Notes: a model not told the origin generated them from the letters alone. Shown: positions 23,096 to 34,603, counted from the first letter of the stretch. The stretch is DNA of 64,000 nucleotides from Spironucleus salmonicida (GCA_000497125.2 CM035323.1:318001-382000); one strand, 5' to 3'. Made by a program: numbers and translations.

Positions 23096-25129
23096 ATGAC
23101 ATTCATGGCAGAGCGTATCGCTTACTTTGAAGAATTGAAAGCACTTTATCCCAAGCCATAGGCAGATGAATCAATTAAAATTACTGTCACGTTAAATGGA
23201 GAGAAGATTGAAGCTTCTAAATTTACTTGTGTTTTCTAGTTACTCCCTAAAAAGCATTCATTTATTGCATGCATTATTAACGATGTGGTTTCAGATTTAT
23301 CTACCCCACTTTCTGACGCATGTAATGTTGCAACTCTCACTTTTGAAGATCCCCGTGGTAAGGAAGTTTTCTGGCACTCAGCTGCGCATGTCCTTGGTTA
23401 CGCTTTAGAAACTCTATATGAAGCAAAGTTAGGACATGGACCAGCTTTGGAAAATAATTTCTTTTACGATGCTGAAATTAGTAATCATATTGATTTAGAA
23501 ACCCTACCAAAAATCGAGGCACATATTGCTTCTTTGGTTAAAACTGCACAAAAAGAGAGAAAATCTCGTTTTGAAAGACTTGAGATCTCTAAGGTAGAAG
23601 CTTTGAAGATGTTCGCTCACAATAAGTTCAAAGTTGAACTTATCACTGAGCTTGTAAAAGATGGAGAGACTTGCACAATTTATAAGTGCGCTGATTTTGT
23701 AGATTTCTGCAGAGGCCCTCACGTGCCAGATCTTTCACTTATTCAAGCCGTTAAGCTTTTGAATTGCTCTGCAGCATATTTCAAAGGCGATTAAGCCAGA
23801 GAATCTATGCAGCGTGTATACGGTGTCGCTTTCCCCTCTAAGAAAGAGCTAGAAGTTTACTTAGATAATATAGAGGAAGCCAAGAAACGTGATCACCGTA
23901 ACATTGGCAAAGAAATGGACCTTTTCATGATGCACAAGTTCGCCCCAGGCATGCCAATGCTCTATAACAATGGAACCAAGATTTATCGCCGTTTAGAAGA
24001 TTTCATCCGCACCCTTCTCCACAAATATCACTATTTGGAGGTCTTGACCCCCAATTTCTTGAACACGGAAATGTGGAAAATCTCAGGCCACTTAGAGCAC
24101 TACCAGCAGAACATGTTCCTGTTACAGCAGAACTCGCCATCTGACCCCCTTTTCGGCCTCAAGCCGATGAACTGCCCAGGCCATTGCCTCATGTTTGCCT
24201 CTCAGCACCACGCTAAAACAGAGCTCCCAATCCGCATGTCGGAATTCGGCGTAGTGCACAGGAAGGAGGCCTCCGGCGCCCTGGGCGGCCTCACGCGCGT
24301 CCAGCGCTTCGAGCAGGACGACGCGCACGTCTTCTGCGCCCCGGATCAGATCCAGGCGGAGATTCAGCAGATAATGAACTTCCTGGTCGAGGCCTACGCG
24401 CCTTTCGAGCTGGAATTCAAGTTCGGCCTCAGCCTGCGCCCCCAGGACCGCATTGGCGAGGATTCGCTCTGGGACCAGGCTGAAAACGCTCTCAGGACCG
24501 TTCTGCAGAATTCTGCGTACGAATTCGAGGAGTTTCCGGGCGAGGGCGCCTTCTACGGCCCGAAAATCGACGTGCACCTCAAGGACGCTCTGAACCGCTT
24601 CCACCAGTGCGGAACCGTCCAATTGGACTTCAATCTGCCCCAGCGCTTCAATTTGGAGTTCGCAGAGACCGTGGACGGCAAGCAGCAGTACTCGCACCCG
24701 GTAATGATCCACAGGGCGATTCTGGGCTCAATCGAGCGCTTCATGGCCATCCTGATCGAGCACACGGCTGGGAAGTTCCCGTTCTGGGTGAGCCCGAGGC
24801 AGATTCTGATCGTTCCCGTGAACCAGGAGTTCGACGCGCACTGCAGGGCCGTTTGCGAGCGGATTTACCAGGCCGGTTTCGACGCGAAATGCGACTGTTC
24901 GGACGAGAAAATGAACAAGAAAATCGCGCGCGGATTCGGCGAAAAATGGAACTTCGTGTGCGTCGTCGGCGCGAAAGACATCGAAGGAAATGGCGTGACC
25001 GTGCAGGGGAGGAGCCTGGGCAAAATTCAGGGTGTAGAGGGCAAAGGCGATAAGCTGAGCAAGTTTTACACGGTTGAGGACTTTATAGCGCTCTGCGGGG
25101 GCTTGGCGGGCAGGAGAGACAATGTGTGA
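23096..25129 (+). CDS. Threonyl-tRNA synthetase
   Basis: Charges tRNA-Thr. 677 residues. An N-terminal TGS domain (IKITVTLNGEKIEASK) is followed by the editing domain (HSAAHVLGYALE, CADFVDFCRGPHVP). The class II core has GMPMLYNNG, MNCPGHCLMFASQH, HRKEASGALGGLTRVQRFEQ and DDAHVFC. Motif 3 is IHRAILGSIERFMAIL, and the anticodon-binding domain begins WVSPRQILIVPV. The N-terminal third is AT-rich and the rest strongly GC-rich with almost no TAR codons, a sharp shift within one gene. Start ATG 23096, with a second in-frame ATG four codons later. Stop TGA 25127-25129. Confidence 0.97.
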
Positions 25130-26078
25130 GCGTCTTTTTAACGTTTTTTGGGCCAGTTCGGTTTTTCAGTTTTAGAAGGGAATGTGAATAATAGAATATA
25201 ATAATGTAGATTCTGGAAAATGCTGGAGGTAAGTTTTTGGCGTAGTGGGGGTTTTTGGGGTGGGCGAGGCTGATTGACTGATAGAATCTACGATTTAATA
25301 TGATAAGTTGTAAATATAGGTGTTATAAGGAATAACATATTTTAGTGCTTGTAAATATAGAATAGTTGGTTTTCTAAGACATAGAATTATTAGATTATCA
25401 AAAAATTTAAGCTCACTAGCTTGTTATAGCGGGATGAAACTGTCAGATTGCTAAAATAAAATAAAATTTTAGTATTAGTTTGTATGTGATCAGTTCCTAT
25501 AAACTGTTATAGGTGTAAGCTGATTAAAGTACATAAGTTAAAGAAAATTTGCTTTTTAATGTTAGGAATTATAGTTATCAGCTCAACTAATCATTTAGAA
25601 AGGTATATTATAGCATTTAGAGCAAAATACTAAATTAACTATTTAAAAATGCTTATCCTCTATAAAACGAAGTAAAAGGCTGTACACCTTTTAAAAATTT
25701 TATAACCTAGGTAATAAAAATGTATTCCCTATTATACTTACAAATATTTATTATAAATCAAAAATCTGTCGTGAAATCCACATCTCATTATAGTTTTACT
25801 TACTTTCTAATATAAATTGATTATTGAGTCAATCTGGATAGTATTTATATAGATAAAGTGAAGTTAGCTTTAAGACAGTTTAAACTATTACACTTTTCTT
25901 ATTATCATTTATAATAATGTAATTGTTGTAATACAATATTTATTGGTTTATCTCTATCAATAAATACATACCTTAGAAGTACTAATTATACTTAATCAAT
26001 TTAAATGAACTCATACATAACTTGGCAAATAGATTTGTGAAATTTATTTAGCATAACAGAAAGCTAATATTCGAGAAT
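25130..26078. other. AT-rich stretch after ThrRS
   Basis: The first about 130 bases are G-rich and may be 3' UTR. A 25-codon ORF at about 25205 follows an AT-only element (MQILENAGGKFLAQWGFLGW) and is too short to call. The rest is about 82% AT, with no supported gene. Confidence 0.4.
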
Positions 26079-26588
26079 ATGAATGAACTTCTATCTATAT
26101 TATTTACAAATTTAAATTCCGCAGACTGTTAATAAGAATGTATGATTAAATTTTTAGTTACGGGTTCACTAAACTTGATTACCATAATGCTTATTCAATT
26201 TTTTAAAATAATGTTTAACGCAAGTGTTGAATTAATAGATAATAAAATAATCTATAAAGAATTAAATAAAGTTATCTACTAGATTAGAATGCTAAATAGA
26301 GGTTGTCTCATTATATAGCTTCTGTGTCCTTTAAAAAATTGCAAAGTCACATTATATGATGAAATTATTAAAATTGATATTTAAATCAGTTGGCACAAAT
26401 TTAAAAGGACTAAATATATAGTAAATACACTGAAAATCCTTTATTTGTATATTATTCCTCTTGAGAATAACAACACCTCTGGTTAAAAAGTTCTTTACAT
26501 CAACTCTGTTATAATAAAGAACTAAATTCATTCATATACCTATATACTCATACTTCTGAATCTGAGAGATCTAGAACAAGAAGGTTGA
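26079..26588 (+). CDS. Possible AT-rich gene, 169 residues
   Basis: ATG 26079 to TGA 26586-26588 without interruption. Protein-like patches include VELIDNKIIYKELNKVIYQI and LLCPLKNCKVTLYDEIIKID. The last part overlaps another convincing frame rich in Arg/Ser, so the 3' end is doubtful. No family recognised; length alone is not significant in AT-rich DNA with one stop codon. Confidence 0.3.
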
Positions 26589-27920
26589 TAAGACCAGGAC
26601 CATAATCTTTTACTAGATCCAGAGAATCTGAAAAATCAGTATACCGATGATATTAAGATGAACTAAGTGGTTTTTAAAGTTCATCTCTTGATAGAGGCTG
26701 ATATGAAGATGTGTTAAGACTAAGGGGCTACCTGAAAGCATGCTGGCGTTTGCGGACAATAGGCTTCATTCGATAAGGAATGTATTATATTATTTTTTAT
26801 ATTTTATAAATGCCAGTTCTGTCTAAGGAATGGAGTGTATATATCATTAGTATAGTAAATATTAATATTTAGGGAAGTGATTCCGGGATAATTTGATTTT
26901 GAAATTATAGGTTTACACATTCCTTATAATAAAAACTTTCTATCAGTATGATAAATACGACAAATCATATCATTAAAGTATTTAGTGTGAATAAACTCAA
27001 GAGGATAACCTTTTTTCCAAAAAATCATAAAAAATCAATATAAGTTTGGTAACATTGGTGGAGAACATAACTCAACCATATTTTATTAAGATAAGTCTTT
27101 ATGATATAAAATTATAACATAATGCAAAACCAGTTTCTTGTAGCTATTATTTGAAACTCATCAAATTTATAACTTTGATTTAAGCCTATCCTTGTCATTT
27201 GAATTTATATCTATAATCTAGATCTGCTTAATTATATTCATTAAATTAGTGTTGAATGAAAGGTTTATGTTATAAGTATTGGATAAATTTTAATAGTTTT
27301 TTGAATAATAACAATAATTTCACCTAATAATACTATATAATGTATGTTTCCCTTGTTTTCAGCTTATATAACCTAAACATTTAGACTAGTTAGTTTGATA
27401 ATTATACGTGTAAGCTAAAGTTTAACTGGTTATAGCGAAAATTAATTTTTATAATTTTAGATATTTAGCTATATTACAACTATGTCAAGTTAGCAAATGA
27501 ATATATGCTTTAATATTTTCCCTTTTATTACAAGACTAACCTTAAATTACTATGCAGAAGTGTAAATTTTATGACCCTGAGAATAGATTTATAATTAGAA
27601 TATTAATTTTTTATACTTTATTAAATGGCTTAATTTGAAAAATAAAGTATACGCTATTTTTATTGCTTTCTTAAAAACTCTATTAACCTATCAAAAATCA
27701 TACAATCCTTTATTACATTACAACGCGTTATCACAATAGGGGTAACTGTAAAATCATTATCTATTTAATTACTGTAACTACTAAATTATATAAAACGGGT
27801 TTGAAGTTAAAACACAGATGTTTTCAAAACTATATATAATCAGAAATAATTGGGAAAAATATAAGAGTTGGTTCTCAAAATTTCATTATTATCTGAAATT
27901 TACATTAAATAACTACTAGC
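26589..27920. other. AT-rich stretch with an Arg/Ser-rich reading frame
   Basis: Around 26550-26790 one frame reads SERSRTRRLIRPGPQSFTRS, then two TGA-separated pieces ending YLKACWRLRTIGFI, with better composition than its surroundings. It may be a small gene or relic. The remainder is about 82% AT with nothing supported. Confidence 0.3.
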
Positions 27921-28121
27921 TCACTCAAAGTCTAATCTGAAGTCATCTTATGATATTTATAAAGAGTCGCTCGCATTATTACTATAATTAGATTTTTATC
28001 CATATTCTATGAATAACCGTGATGCTGTTTAAATCGGTGGTAATATTCCAATACTACTGTTAATATTACGTGGATGCCATATTTAGACCTAAGATTATTA
28101 TATACTACGAGAAGGCCTCAT
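27921..28121 (-). CDS. Small protein, 66 residues, unknown
   Basis: ATG 28121 to TGA 27923-27921, with eight TAA/TAG codons. It starts basic (MRPSRSIQQSQVQIWHPRN), has a central INSSIGILPPIQTASRLFIE and an acidic end (SQDDFRLDFE). Composition is clearly better than neighbouring frames. No family recognised. It shares the basic N-terminus / acidic C-terminus layout of the ORFs at 10840, 28763 and 32298. Confidence 0.45.
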
Positions 28122-28762
28122 AATAGGCTTCATTTTTAAATAGACCAGTCGCTAAAAAATTATATATCATAATTTGTTTATAAGTATGATTAAAATAAAA
28201 TTTTACTGTAAAACATAATGCCTTCAAATTGACAAAATAAAAAAGAATATGTATATATTATAAATTTTTTATATTTTATAGTAACTTTTCATACATTTTA
28301 GTTATTTATATAAATATACTTTGAGTATCTTTAGTGATAAATAAAATTACAATACTGCAAAAAGATTCTCTAAACCCATCCATAGCTATTATTTCTAGTG
28401 AATTATGTTTATTTGTGGCACGTATTTACACTTGAAATTTCAACCAATAAGCAAATTACATTATCATAACTAAATAATTATAGCATTATACTAATCATAT
28501 TTATAAAGTTACAAATATCTATTGTGGAAGGAGCATTTAGCTATATATCAAATTAAAATTTATTAACTACTAAGTAGTTTCATTTTTTCTAGGGTGAAAT
28601 ACATTTACTAATAAAATTTTAAAATTTTATTCAGTTAATATTTAAGGAACGTTTCTTAAATAAAATTATTTAATATATTGTATTTAAATTTTCTATAGAA
28701 ATAAGTTTCTGAGTTTGAGTATAGTATTTACAATATATTAAAATAAGAAGCTAGTTTTATAA
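28122..28762. other. AT-rich stretch, no gene seen
   Basis: About 83% AT with many TAA/TAG and scattered TGA; no supported ORF. It separates the divergent 27.9-kb and 28.8-kb ORFs and so may hold both promoters. Confidence 0.4.
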
Positions 28763-28984
28763 ATGAAACCAATAGTAAAAAGAATTAGAGACAGTGCTCT
28801 CCAACGATATAAAACCCATACTCACATTTAATCCTATAGTTTGCCTCCTATTTACAAGCATTAAAGAACTTTATTATAATTAAGTGATTGTTTTGACGAC
28901 GAAGAATTAGTCCAGAATAATACGCTGTAATACTTAGATTATGATGTAGATATCCTTCGGGAACTAATAAATGACAGCATTTGA
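28763..28984 (+). CDS. Small protein, 73 residues, unknown
   Basis: ATG 28763 to TGA 28982-28984. A basic N-terminus (MKPIVKRIRDSALQRYKTH) is followed by a Pro/Tyr segment SYSLPPIYKH and an acidic C-terminal half (LSDCFDDEELVQNN, DYDVDILRELINDSI). Five TAA/TAG codons. No homologue recognised. Confidence 0.45.
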
Positions 28985-29382
28985 TGTTCTTTAAGTGAGA
29001 TAATAGTTCCTGTCAGTTCTTTTACCAAAACTTTTTAAAACCCACTTAAATTTTAATTTTCATTATTGTGTTATATTTTATCTTTTAATGATAAATACTT
29101 AACCGCTTAAACTCCTATTTTTAGAATTTTTTCAGATTACATATGAAATAAAGTAAATACATTTTTTAATTTCCAAAAACCAACATTAGATATCATTATA
29201 ACAATATATAAATATCTTTTACCGTTAAAAACCTATTTAAACTGAAAACAGTTACCCCCTTCAAATTATAATATACTAATATACCTATTAATCACATAAA
29301 CTTGTATACAAAATCATAGAACTACAATAATTCTATTCTAACTTACATACAATATTATACAATATTAATTATAATAAACATT
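28985..29382. other. AT-rich intergenic stretch
   Basis: Between two convergent genes; about 82% AT, no gene seen. Confidence 0.45.
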
Positions 29383-30696
29383 TCACTTCTTTTTTAACTT
29401 TGTTTCTTCCAGCGTGTCTTCGTACTTTTTCAGTCTATCGCTAGCCTCATCAGACCTCACACAGCTGATTCCGCTCTCGAACAGCTACTTTCGCTCCATG
29501 TCAAGCATTTAGATCCCATTCGCCGCTATCTGCACTTATTTAACCATTTTAGACTGCTTTTAACACTTTTTCTTATACTTTTCGTTCTGTTATCTGAGAA
29601 CCTCCTTTTCATTTTACTCTAGTACGATTTTCTACTACATTTCATTTATTATATTTTTATAATTATCTTTTTCTTAAATAAAACTTTCCACTTCTTTTTA
29701 CTAATCGTTCATAAACTTGAAGTATTTTTGGTTTTGCGTGAACTAAATCGTCTGAATTTCGAGCTTAAACTGCTAATTTTCTCCTTCAAATACCTTGCAT
29801 TTCTCCTTGCACTGGCTCAGTTCGCTTTCCATTTTTTCTCGCTCAAAATTCAACTTTTGAGTATTTAATTTGTCGTTTTACTCAATTTTCAACATTTCGT
29901 TTTGAAATTGATTTTCCATTCCTTTTACATGCTAATCGCGATCCTCCAAATTTTGTTTTAAGCCCAAAATATGTATTTTCGACTCATTTTCGCTAATTTT
30001 CAATTCCTGAAGCTCTTTTTCGTTCTTCTTATTTCTGTCTTCTAGCAAACTCACTTTTCGCATCAATTCCTCGCTCGGCTGATATGTGAAATTCTGCTCA
30101 GAAGACGATTCTGAGGGTTCTGGAATGTTTATCGCTGTTTGGTTTTGGAGCTGATTCGACAGCTCCGAAATCAGCTTTTGCTGTTCTGAAACTTTCATTT
30201 CTGCAACAAAAAGTTTCGATTTCTGCTGCTGCAGCGTCGTCTCGTACTCGATGATCTGAAGCTGATTTTTCGTGATCAGGTCAGTTTAAGAATTGAATTT
30301 ATTAATGCTATTATTATATTATTAAGAGAGTATATTAAATTTTTACTGTAGAATATCGTTGGACGAATCAGGAAGCTACTGAATTTTCTCATTCATCTGG
30401 ACGACTGCGTGCGAGAGAACAGAATCTGATGATTTTCGTAGACGCTAGTTTTCAGCCATTAGGCGTTTGATTTTGTCTAGTTATGTTTCTATTGTTTCAG
30501 TGGTAGTGTTTATAAGTGTTTCGGCCTCTTTAAGTTTAGATTTTAGGGTATTATTTTCATCAATTTTATACTGGCTCTCAGCCGTCAGATTTTCATATTG
30601 CTATTGTAAATTATTATACTAATGATTAATACCAGCTTGCTCAGATAACTACTACTCTAAGCTCCTTATCATGCCTAACAGATCTGCTCTTTACAT
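29383..30696 (-). CDS. Long coiled-coil protein, 437 residues
   Basis: One frame from ATG 30696 to TGA 29385-29383 with about 40 TAA/TAG codons read as Gln. Almost the whole protein is Glu/Lys/Gln-rich heptad-type coiled coil (LTAESQYKIDENNTLKSKLK, LMRKVSLLEDRNKKNEKELQ, RLKKYEDTLEETKLKKK). A Ser/Pro break near residue 180-200 (NIPEPSESSSEQNFTYQP) separates two rods. It is probably cytoskeletal or Golgi-type, but coiled coils do not identify a family. The stop is AAG TGA A, giving AGTGAA. It shares a 75-bp divergent promoter region with the Kri1-like gene. Confidence 0.88.
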
Positions 30697-30771
30697 TTTT
30701 AAAATTTTACCTACACTGTCTTTAATTAGTATAATAATATAAATATAAAACCACTTCAAATTTCTTTCCAA
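30697..30771. promoter_or_regulatory. 75-bp bidirectional promoter region
   Basis: Separates two divergent start codons. It contains an AT-only core ATTAGTATAATAATATAAAT flanked by C-rich short runs, resembling the element upstream of most genes here. Function is inferred from position. Confidence 0.55.
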
Positions 30772-31905
30772 ATGGAAGAAACGAGTGACTCATATTATGC
30801 TGAAATAACAATTGAAGAATCAAGCAAGTCAGAATCTTATTCTGCTGAACCAGATACGTCAATTTATGCTTCAGAATCTATATCCCTTCAGGAAGACCCA
30901 GAATTTTTATAAAAAATTGAGGAGATTAAAAAAATGCAAAAAGAAACGATCAAGGAAGAGCATGCTTCTGTACCATTTCCAATTATAGAACCTAAGTTGT
31001 ATGACGAAAAGTTAACTTCGATTAAGAATATACCAGCTAGCAAACCTGTCGATTAATAAAATTGTAGCGAATTGCATTTATCAACTTCATCACCAGAAAA
31101 CTCAATAAATCCAGATGAACTTACTTTAGAGTAGTAAACTGAATATTATAAAAAATTAGCCGCTTCGTAATTACGTTAAAAAAAAGAAAAAGTTTCCACT
31201 AAACTTCATAGAGGTGAAAGAATTCGTATGAAAAAATAGCAATAAAAATTGTCAGCCGAAAAAGAGTTTGAAGATGTGAAAGGTTAAATTTATTAAGAAG
31301 AAATACCAGAATTAGCTAAAATTTATAATATGAAGCCAGAGCAAATTCAAGAAATGTTAGAATAAGCTTTGGAATTTGAGGCCGTCAGCTCTTTAAATGA
31401 AGATCTGTGCTAAGAAATAGAGAAACTATAGAAAAGATTAGCTCGCGCTAATCCAATCAATGAAAAATTCATTGAAGATATTGGTAGAATTCAATTTAAA
31501 TACAAAGATCAGGAAAAGCGCGATTATGGACTTTCAACTGAAGATTTAATGAGTTTACCAGATAAAACTTTCCAGTGGTTATGCTTAGATTTGGCAGAAT
31601 TTGATGGCCTAGGTGATGTAGATATTGGATTCTATAAAGAACTATAGAAGGCTGGTGCCATTATAGGAACACGAAAATATACTGATGAAGAAGCAAGAAA
31701 GTAAAGCCTCAAATTGGATGATATCAGAGAAGATGTTATCGCTAAGTATCCAAAACTTTATTAATAGAAAAGAAACTTTTAAAGTGGTGAAAATATGAAT
31801 AGTAATAAAAATTAGCTAAAATAAATTAAGGGAAGGAGTTTGGAGATGAAATTAAAGAAAAAAGAAAAGAATGAGAGATAAAAAGCAAAGAAAATAGGTA
31901 AGTGA
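30772..31905 (+). CDS. Kri1-like ribosome biogenesis protein
   Basis: 377 residues, with over 20 TAA/TAG codons. The N-terminal half is acidic/Ser-rich then Lys/Gln-rich (KLHRGERIRMKKQQQKLSAE). The conserved patch FIEDIGRIQFKYKDQEKRDY, then GLSTEDLMSLPDKTFQWLCL, matches the Kri1 C-terminal pattern (FKY....DGLSTEEIL...DKELNxWCSL). A basic tail ends KKKEKNERQKAKKIGK. Kri1 works with Krr1 in nucleolar 40S assembly. The order of blocks is not perfectly canonical, so the call is moderate. The stop AAG TGA A gives AGTGAA. Confidence 0.6.
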
Positions 31906-32297
31906 AGATTTTATTAGCATTGGGTAATGTACATAAATATATTTAAGGTGAATATATGATATGTTCGCTAATTTCTGATACATTTATTTGTAAATAATTT
32001 TAATAATCAACATGTATAGCTTTTAAAAATGAATTAGTGAATTCATGTTTTGTCACTAGAAAATATTACTCAAAACAATTTGTCTAATAATTTATTAGTA
32101 GTTTTTACTAGGAACATTAAATTTGATAGATACCGAATCTTTAGATATGGATTAATTTGAAATAAATATACGCTATATACTTCTAAATAGTAGTTTTTAA
32201 TCTTTATAGGTTAAAAATATATTATATTTGTTTTATAAATATATTATTCGTTGCCTCTTCTATTCGAACTAAATTTATAAAAATATGAATATCAGAT
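31906..32297. other. AT-rich stretch with one doubtful ORF
   Basis: A 56-codon ORF at 31956-32126 (MICSLISDTFICKQFQQSTC) has fair composition but no other support. The remainder is AT-rich without a gene. Confidence 0.3.
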
Positions 32298-32537
32298 TCA
32301 AAACTCATTCATAATTGAATTTTCCATACTATCTGACAAGTTAAAATTAAGTAAGTCATGAGTTATTGGTTAAAAATCTACCAATTCTAAAGTAACATCC
32401 TCTTTTAAATAATTATATTTATTCTGGCTATAATTTTTAATAGTACTATTAGACATTAGCTTAGGGATAATATTCTATTTTTTACCCCTAGATGATAAAA
32501 ATGCTGGGGCCACCACATGTTAATATAATTACTCCAT
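32298..32537 (-). CDS. Small protein, 79 residues, unknown
   Basis: ATG 32537 to TGA 32300-32298 with seven TAA/TAG codons. N-terminal MEQLYQHVVAPAFLSSRGKK is followed by a Ser/Asn/Tyr stretch and an acidic end (LKEDVTLELVDFQPITHDLL, NLSDSMENSIMNEF). Composition contrasts with flanking DNA. No family recognised. Confidence 0.45.
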
Positions 32538-33517
32538 TTTTAATTAAAATAAAGTTTTATAAATAATATAAATAACGTTTTTAAGTTAACATAAACTTTA
32601 AATTAAAATTATCATAACTTTATCTATCAATATAAGAAATACTATGTTTATATAATATTTTGTAAATAATATCGAATCAATTAATAGATAAATTGTAACA
32701 ATGTTACTTAATTAGTTTCTGTATAAATTGAAGTAGTATAATATTTATTATACGATAGTATACGATATTAATCAATGAAAAATATAATATATATAAATTA
32801 TTACTGTAAGTTAATTTTCCCCCAACATCATTGAACCTATCAAAATATCTTATTTTATCAAATAGTTTAGTTCAATTAGTTGTAATTACAATAATATACA
32901 ATTTATAACATTAATTTAATATCAAATAATAAATATCAATAATTTATATTTTATGTTCAATATAAGTTAGTGGTATGAATATAAGGTGATAAATTAAATA
33001 TAATTAAAAGTAAAATGATGTGAGTTATCAAATGTTATTCTAGTGTTGACAAAGACTTTTAATCCAGTTATTCATTATATATTATTAATTAACTTTAACA
33101 ACTAACGATGACAATTAGATAATAAAGTAAAATGATTTCTACAACTAAGTATAGTTAGAAACAAACTAATATATTAGTTTTTTGAAAGCAATATAACAAT
33201 TAAAAAATTCCCTTATTCCATAAAGCGATAATTTGAGAATTTAAAATTTACATGTACTCATTAAACGAAAAACTAACTTAAACCCATCAACTTTATCAAT
33301 ATATGTATAAATTAAAATTTGATTTGGAAATCATTAATTGCTATTTGCATATAATATTAGATAATATATTAGTTTAGTCTAATTTCATAACTAATAATCA
33401 TACATACTATTTTATTTATAATATTTTCATATATTGATTTTATTTTTTATACTAACTAATATTCTATTATTAAAAGTAGTATTACATATATATATTATAA
33501 CTTTTATTTATTTATAA
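32538..33517. other. AT-rich stretch upstream of glucokinase 1
   Basis: About 85% AT, without a supported gene. The last 60 bases contain ATTACATATATATATTATAA, the likely promoter of the glucokinase gene. Confidence 0.45.
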
Positions 33518-34603
33518 ATGGGTTGCGCATCACCTGAGACAGTTATGAATATAGTAGACAAGTAAGCACTAGCATATTCATGTTCTGACAAAGATAAATA
33601 TTATCTAGTTGGAGAAATAGAAGGAGCAAAGATCAGATTAGCATTTGTGAAAAACTAAAACATTATGGCTAAAGGAAGATATTTAATTGACGAACATCCT
33701 ACAATTGTTACAGCACTTTTAAAATTTATGAAAAAATACGATATTAATAAAGTTAATTATTGTTGCTTGGCTCTAGCTGGATTAGTTGAAGATGGTACAT
33801 GCGAGATGACCAACGAGCATACGAATTATGTATATGACTGTTAAGATTTCTCAGTCGAACTTAACTGTCCAGTCAGTTTCATAAACGACTTCGCGGCCAT
33901 CGGTTGCGGGATTCAGTCCCACTTCTGGGACCAGATTCAGAAGGAGCAGTTCTCGAGGTCCGCAGCGGCCTCGGACACCGCGGTCTATCTGGGGGCTGGC
34001 TCCGGGCTCGGGTTGGGGTTCATCGTGAACGGGATGGTCTACCCCACCGAGGGCGGCCATATGCGGTACTCGGCGGCGTCGGAGGTGGAGTTCGCGCTGG
34101 TCGCCTACCTGTGCCATGACCTCGGCACCAAGCACGTCTCCTTCGAGCGGTTGCTGTCTGGGGCCGGGATCGGTGCGCTGTACGACTTCTTTTCAGGCCG
34201 GCCGATCTCTGCGCTCGCGGCGTTCTGTGGGGTGGAATCCACCGACGCGCGGGAGGTGCGGGAGGTCCTGAAGGCGGACATGCGGCACAACCTGAAGGCC
34301 CGGTACATCTCGGAGCAGTCCCACTCGTGCGAGGTGGCCGCGCTCGTGATGCGCGCCTTCCTGACGGTGCTGGCCCGCTTCATCGCGGAGGTGGTGGCGC
34401 TGTTCGACCCCGCGCGCGTGATCATCTGCGGGGGCATCGTGGCGAAGAACACGCACCTGCTGGACGCGGCCATGGTGGGTGTGCTGACGGGGGCCTGCGC
34501 CGGCCGCGAGCTGACCCTGGTGAAGGACGAGGAGGTGAGCCTCTTCGGCTGCTTCGCGCACATCCAGCGGCTGGATGCGGGGGTTACGAAGGCTCCCCAA
34601 TGA
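33518..34603 (+). CDS. Glucokinase paralogue 1, phosphate motif lost
   Basis: 361 residues, bacterial-type glucokinase fold. The usual ATP-phosphate motif DIGGTNxR is replaced by VGEIEGAKIRLAF. Later motifs remain: FINDFAAIGCGI (catalytic Asp region), LGAGSGLGLGFIVNG, PTEGGHMRYS (Glu/His sugar contact) and ARVIICGGIVAKN. It begins MGCASPE, a candidate N-myristoyl plus palmitoyl signal. The first about 345 bases are AT-rich and unlike paralogue 2; from 33863 on the gene is GC-rich and almost identical to the 53-kb copy. Probably a pseudoenzyme or an enzyme with changed nucleotide binding; inference. The stop overlaps the next start by four bases. Confidence 0.88.

Noticed and set aside
24122-25053. 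Other-frame ORFs inside ThrRS
   Set aside because: Shadows of GC-rich ThrRS coding sequence.
33518-34603. Bacterial contig or recent bacterial insert because of bacterial-type glucokinase
   Set aside because: The gene uses TAA/TAG as Gln and diplomonads are known to have bacterial-type glucokinase; the surroundings are eukaryotic.
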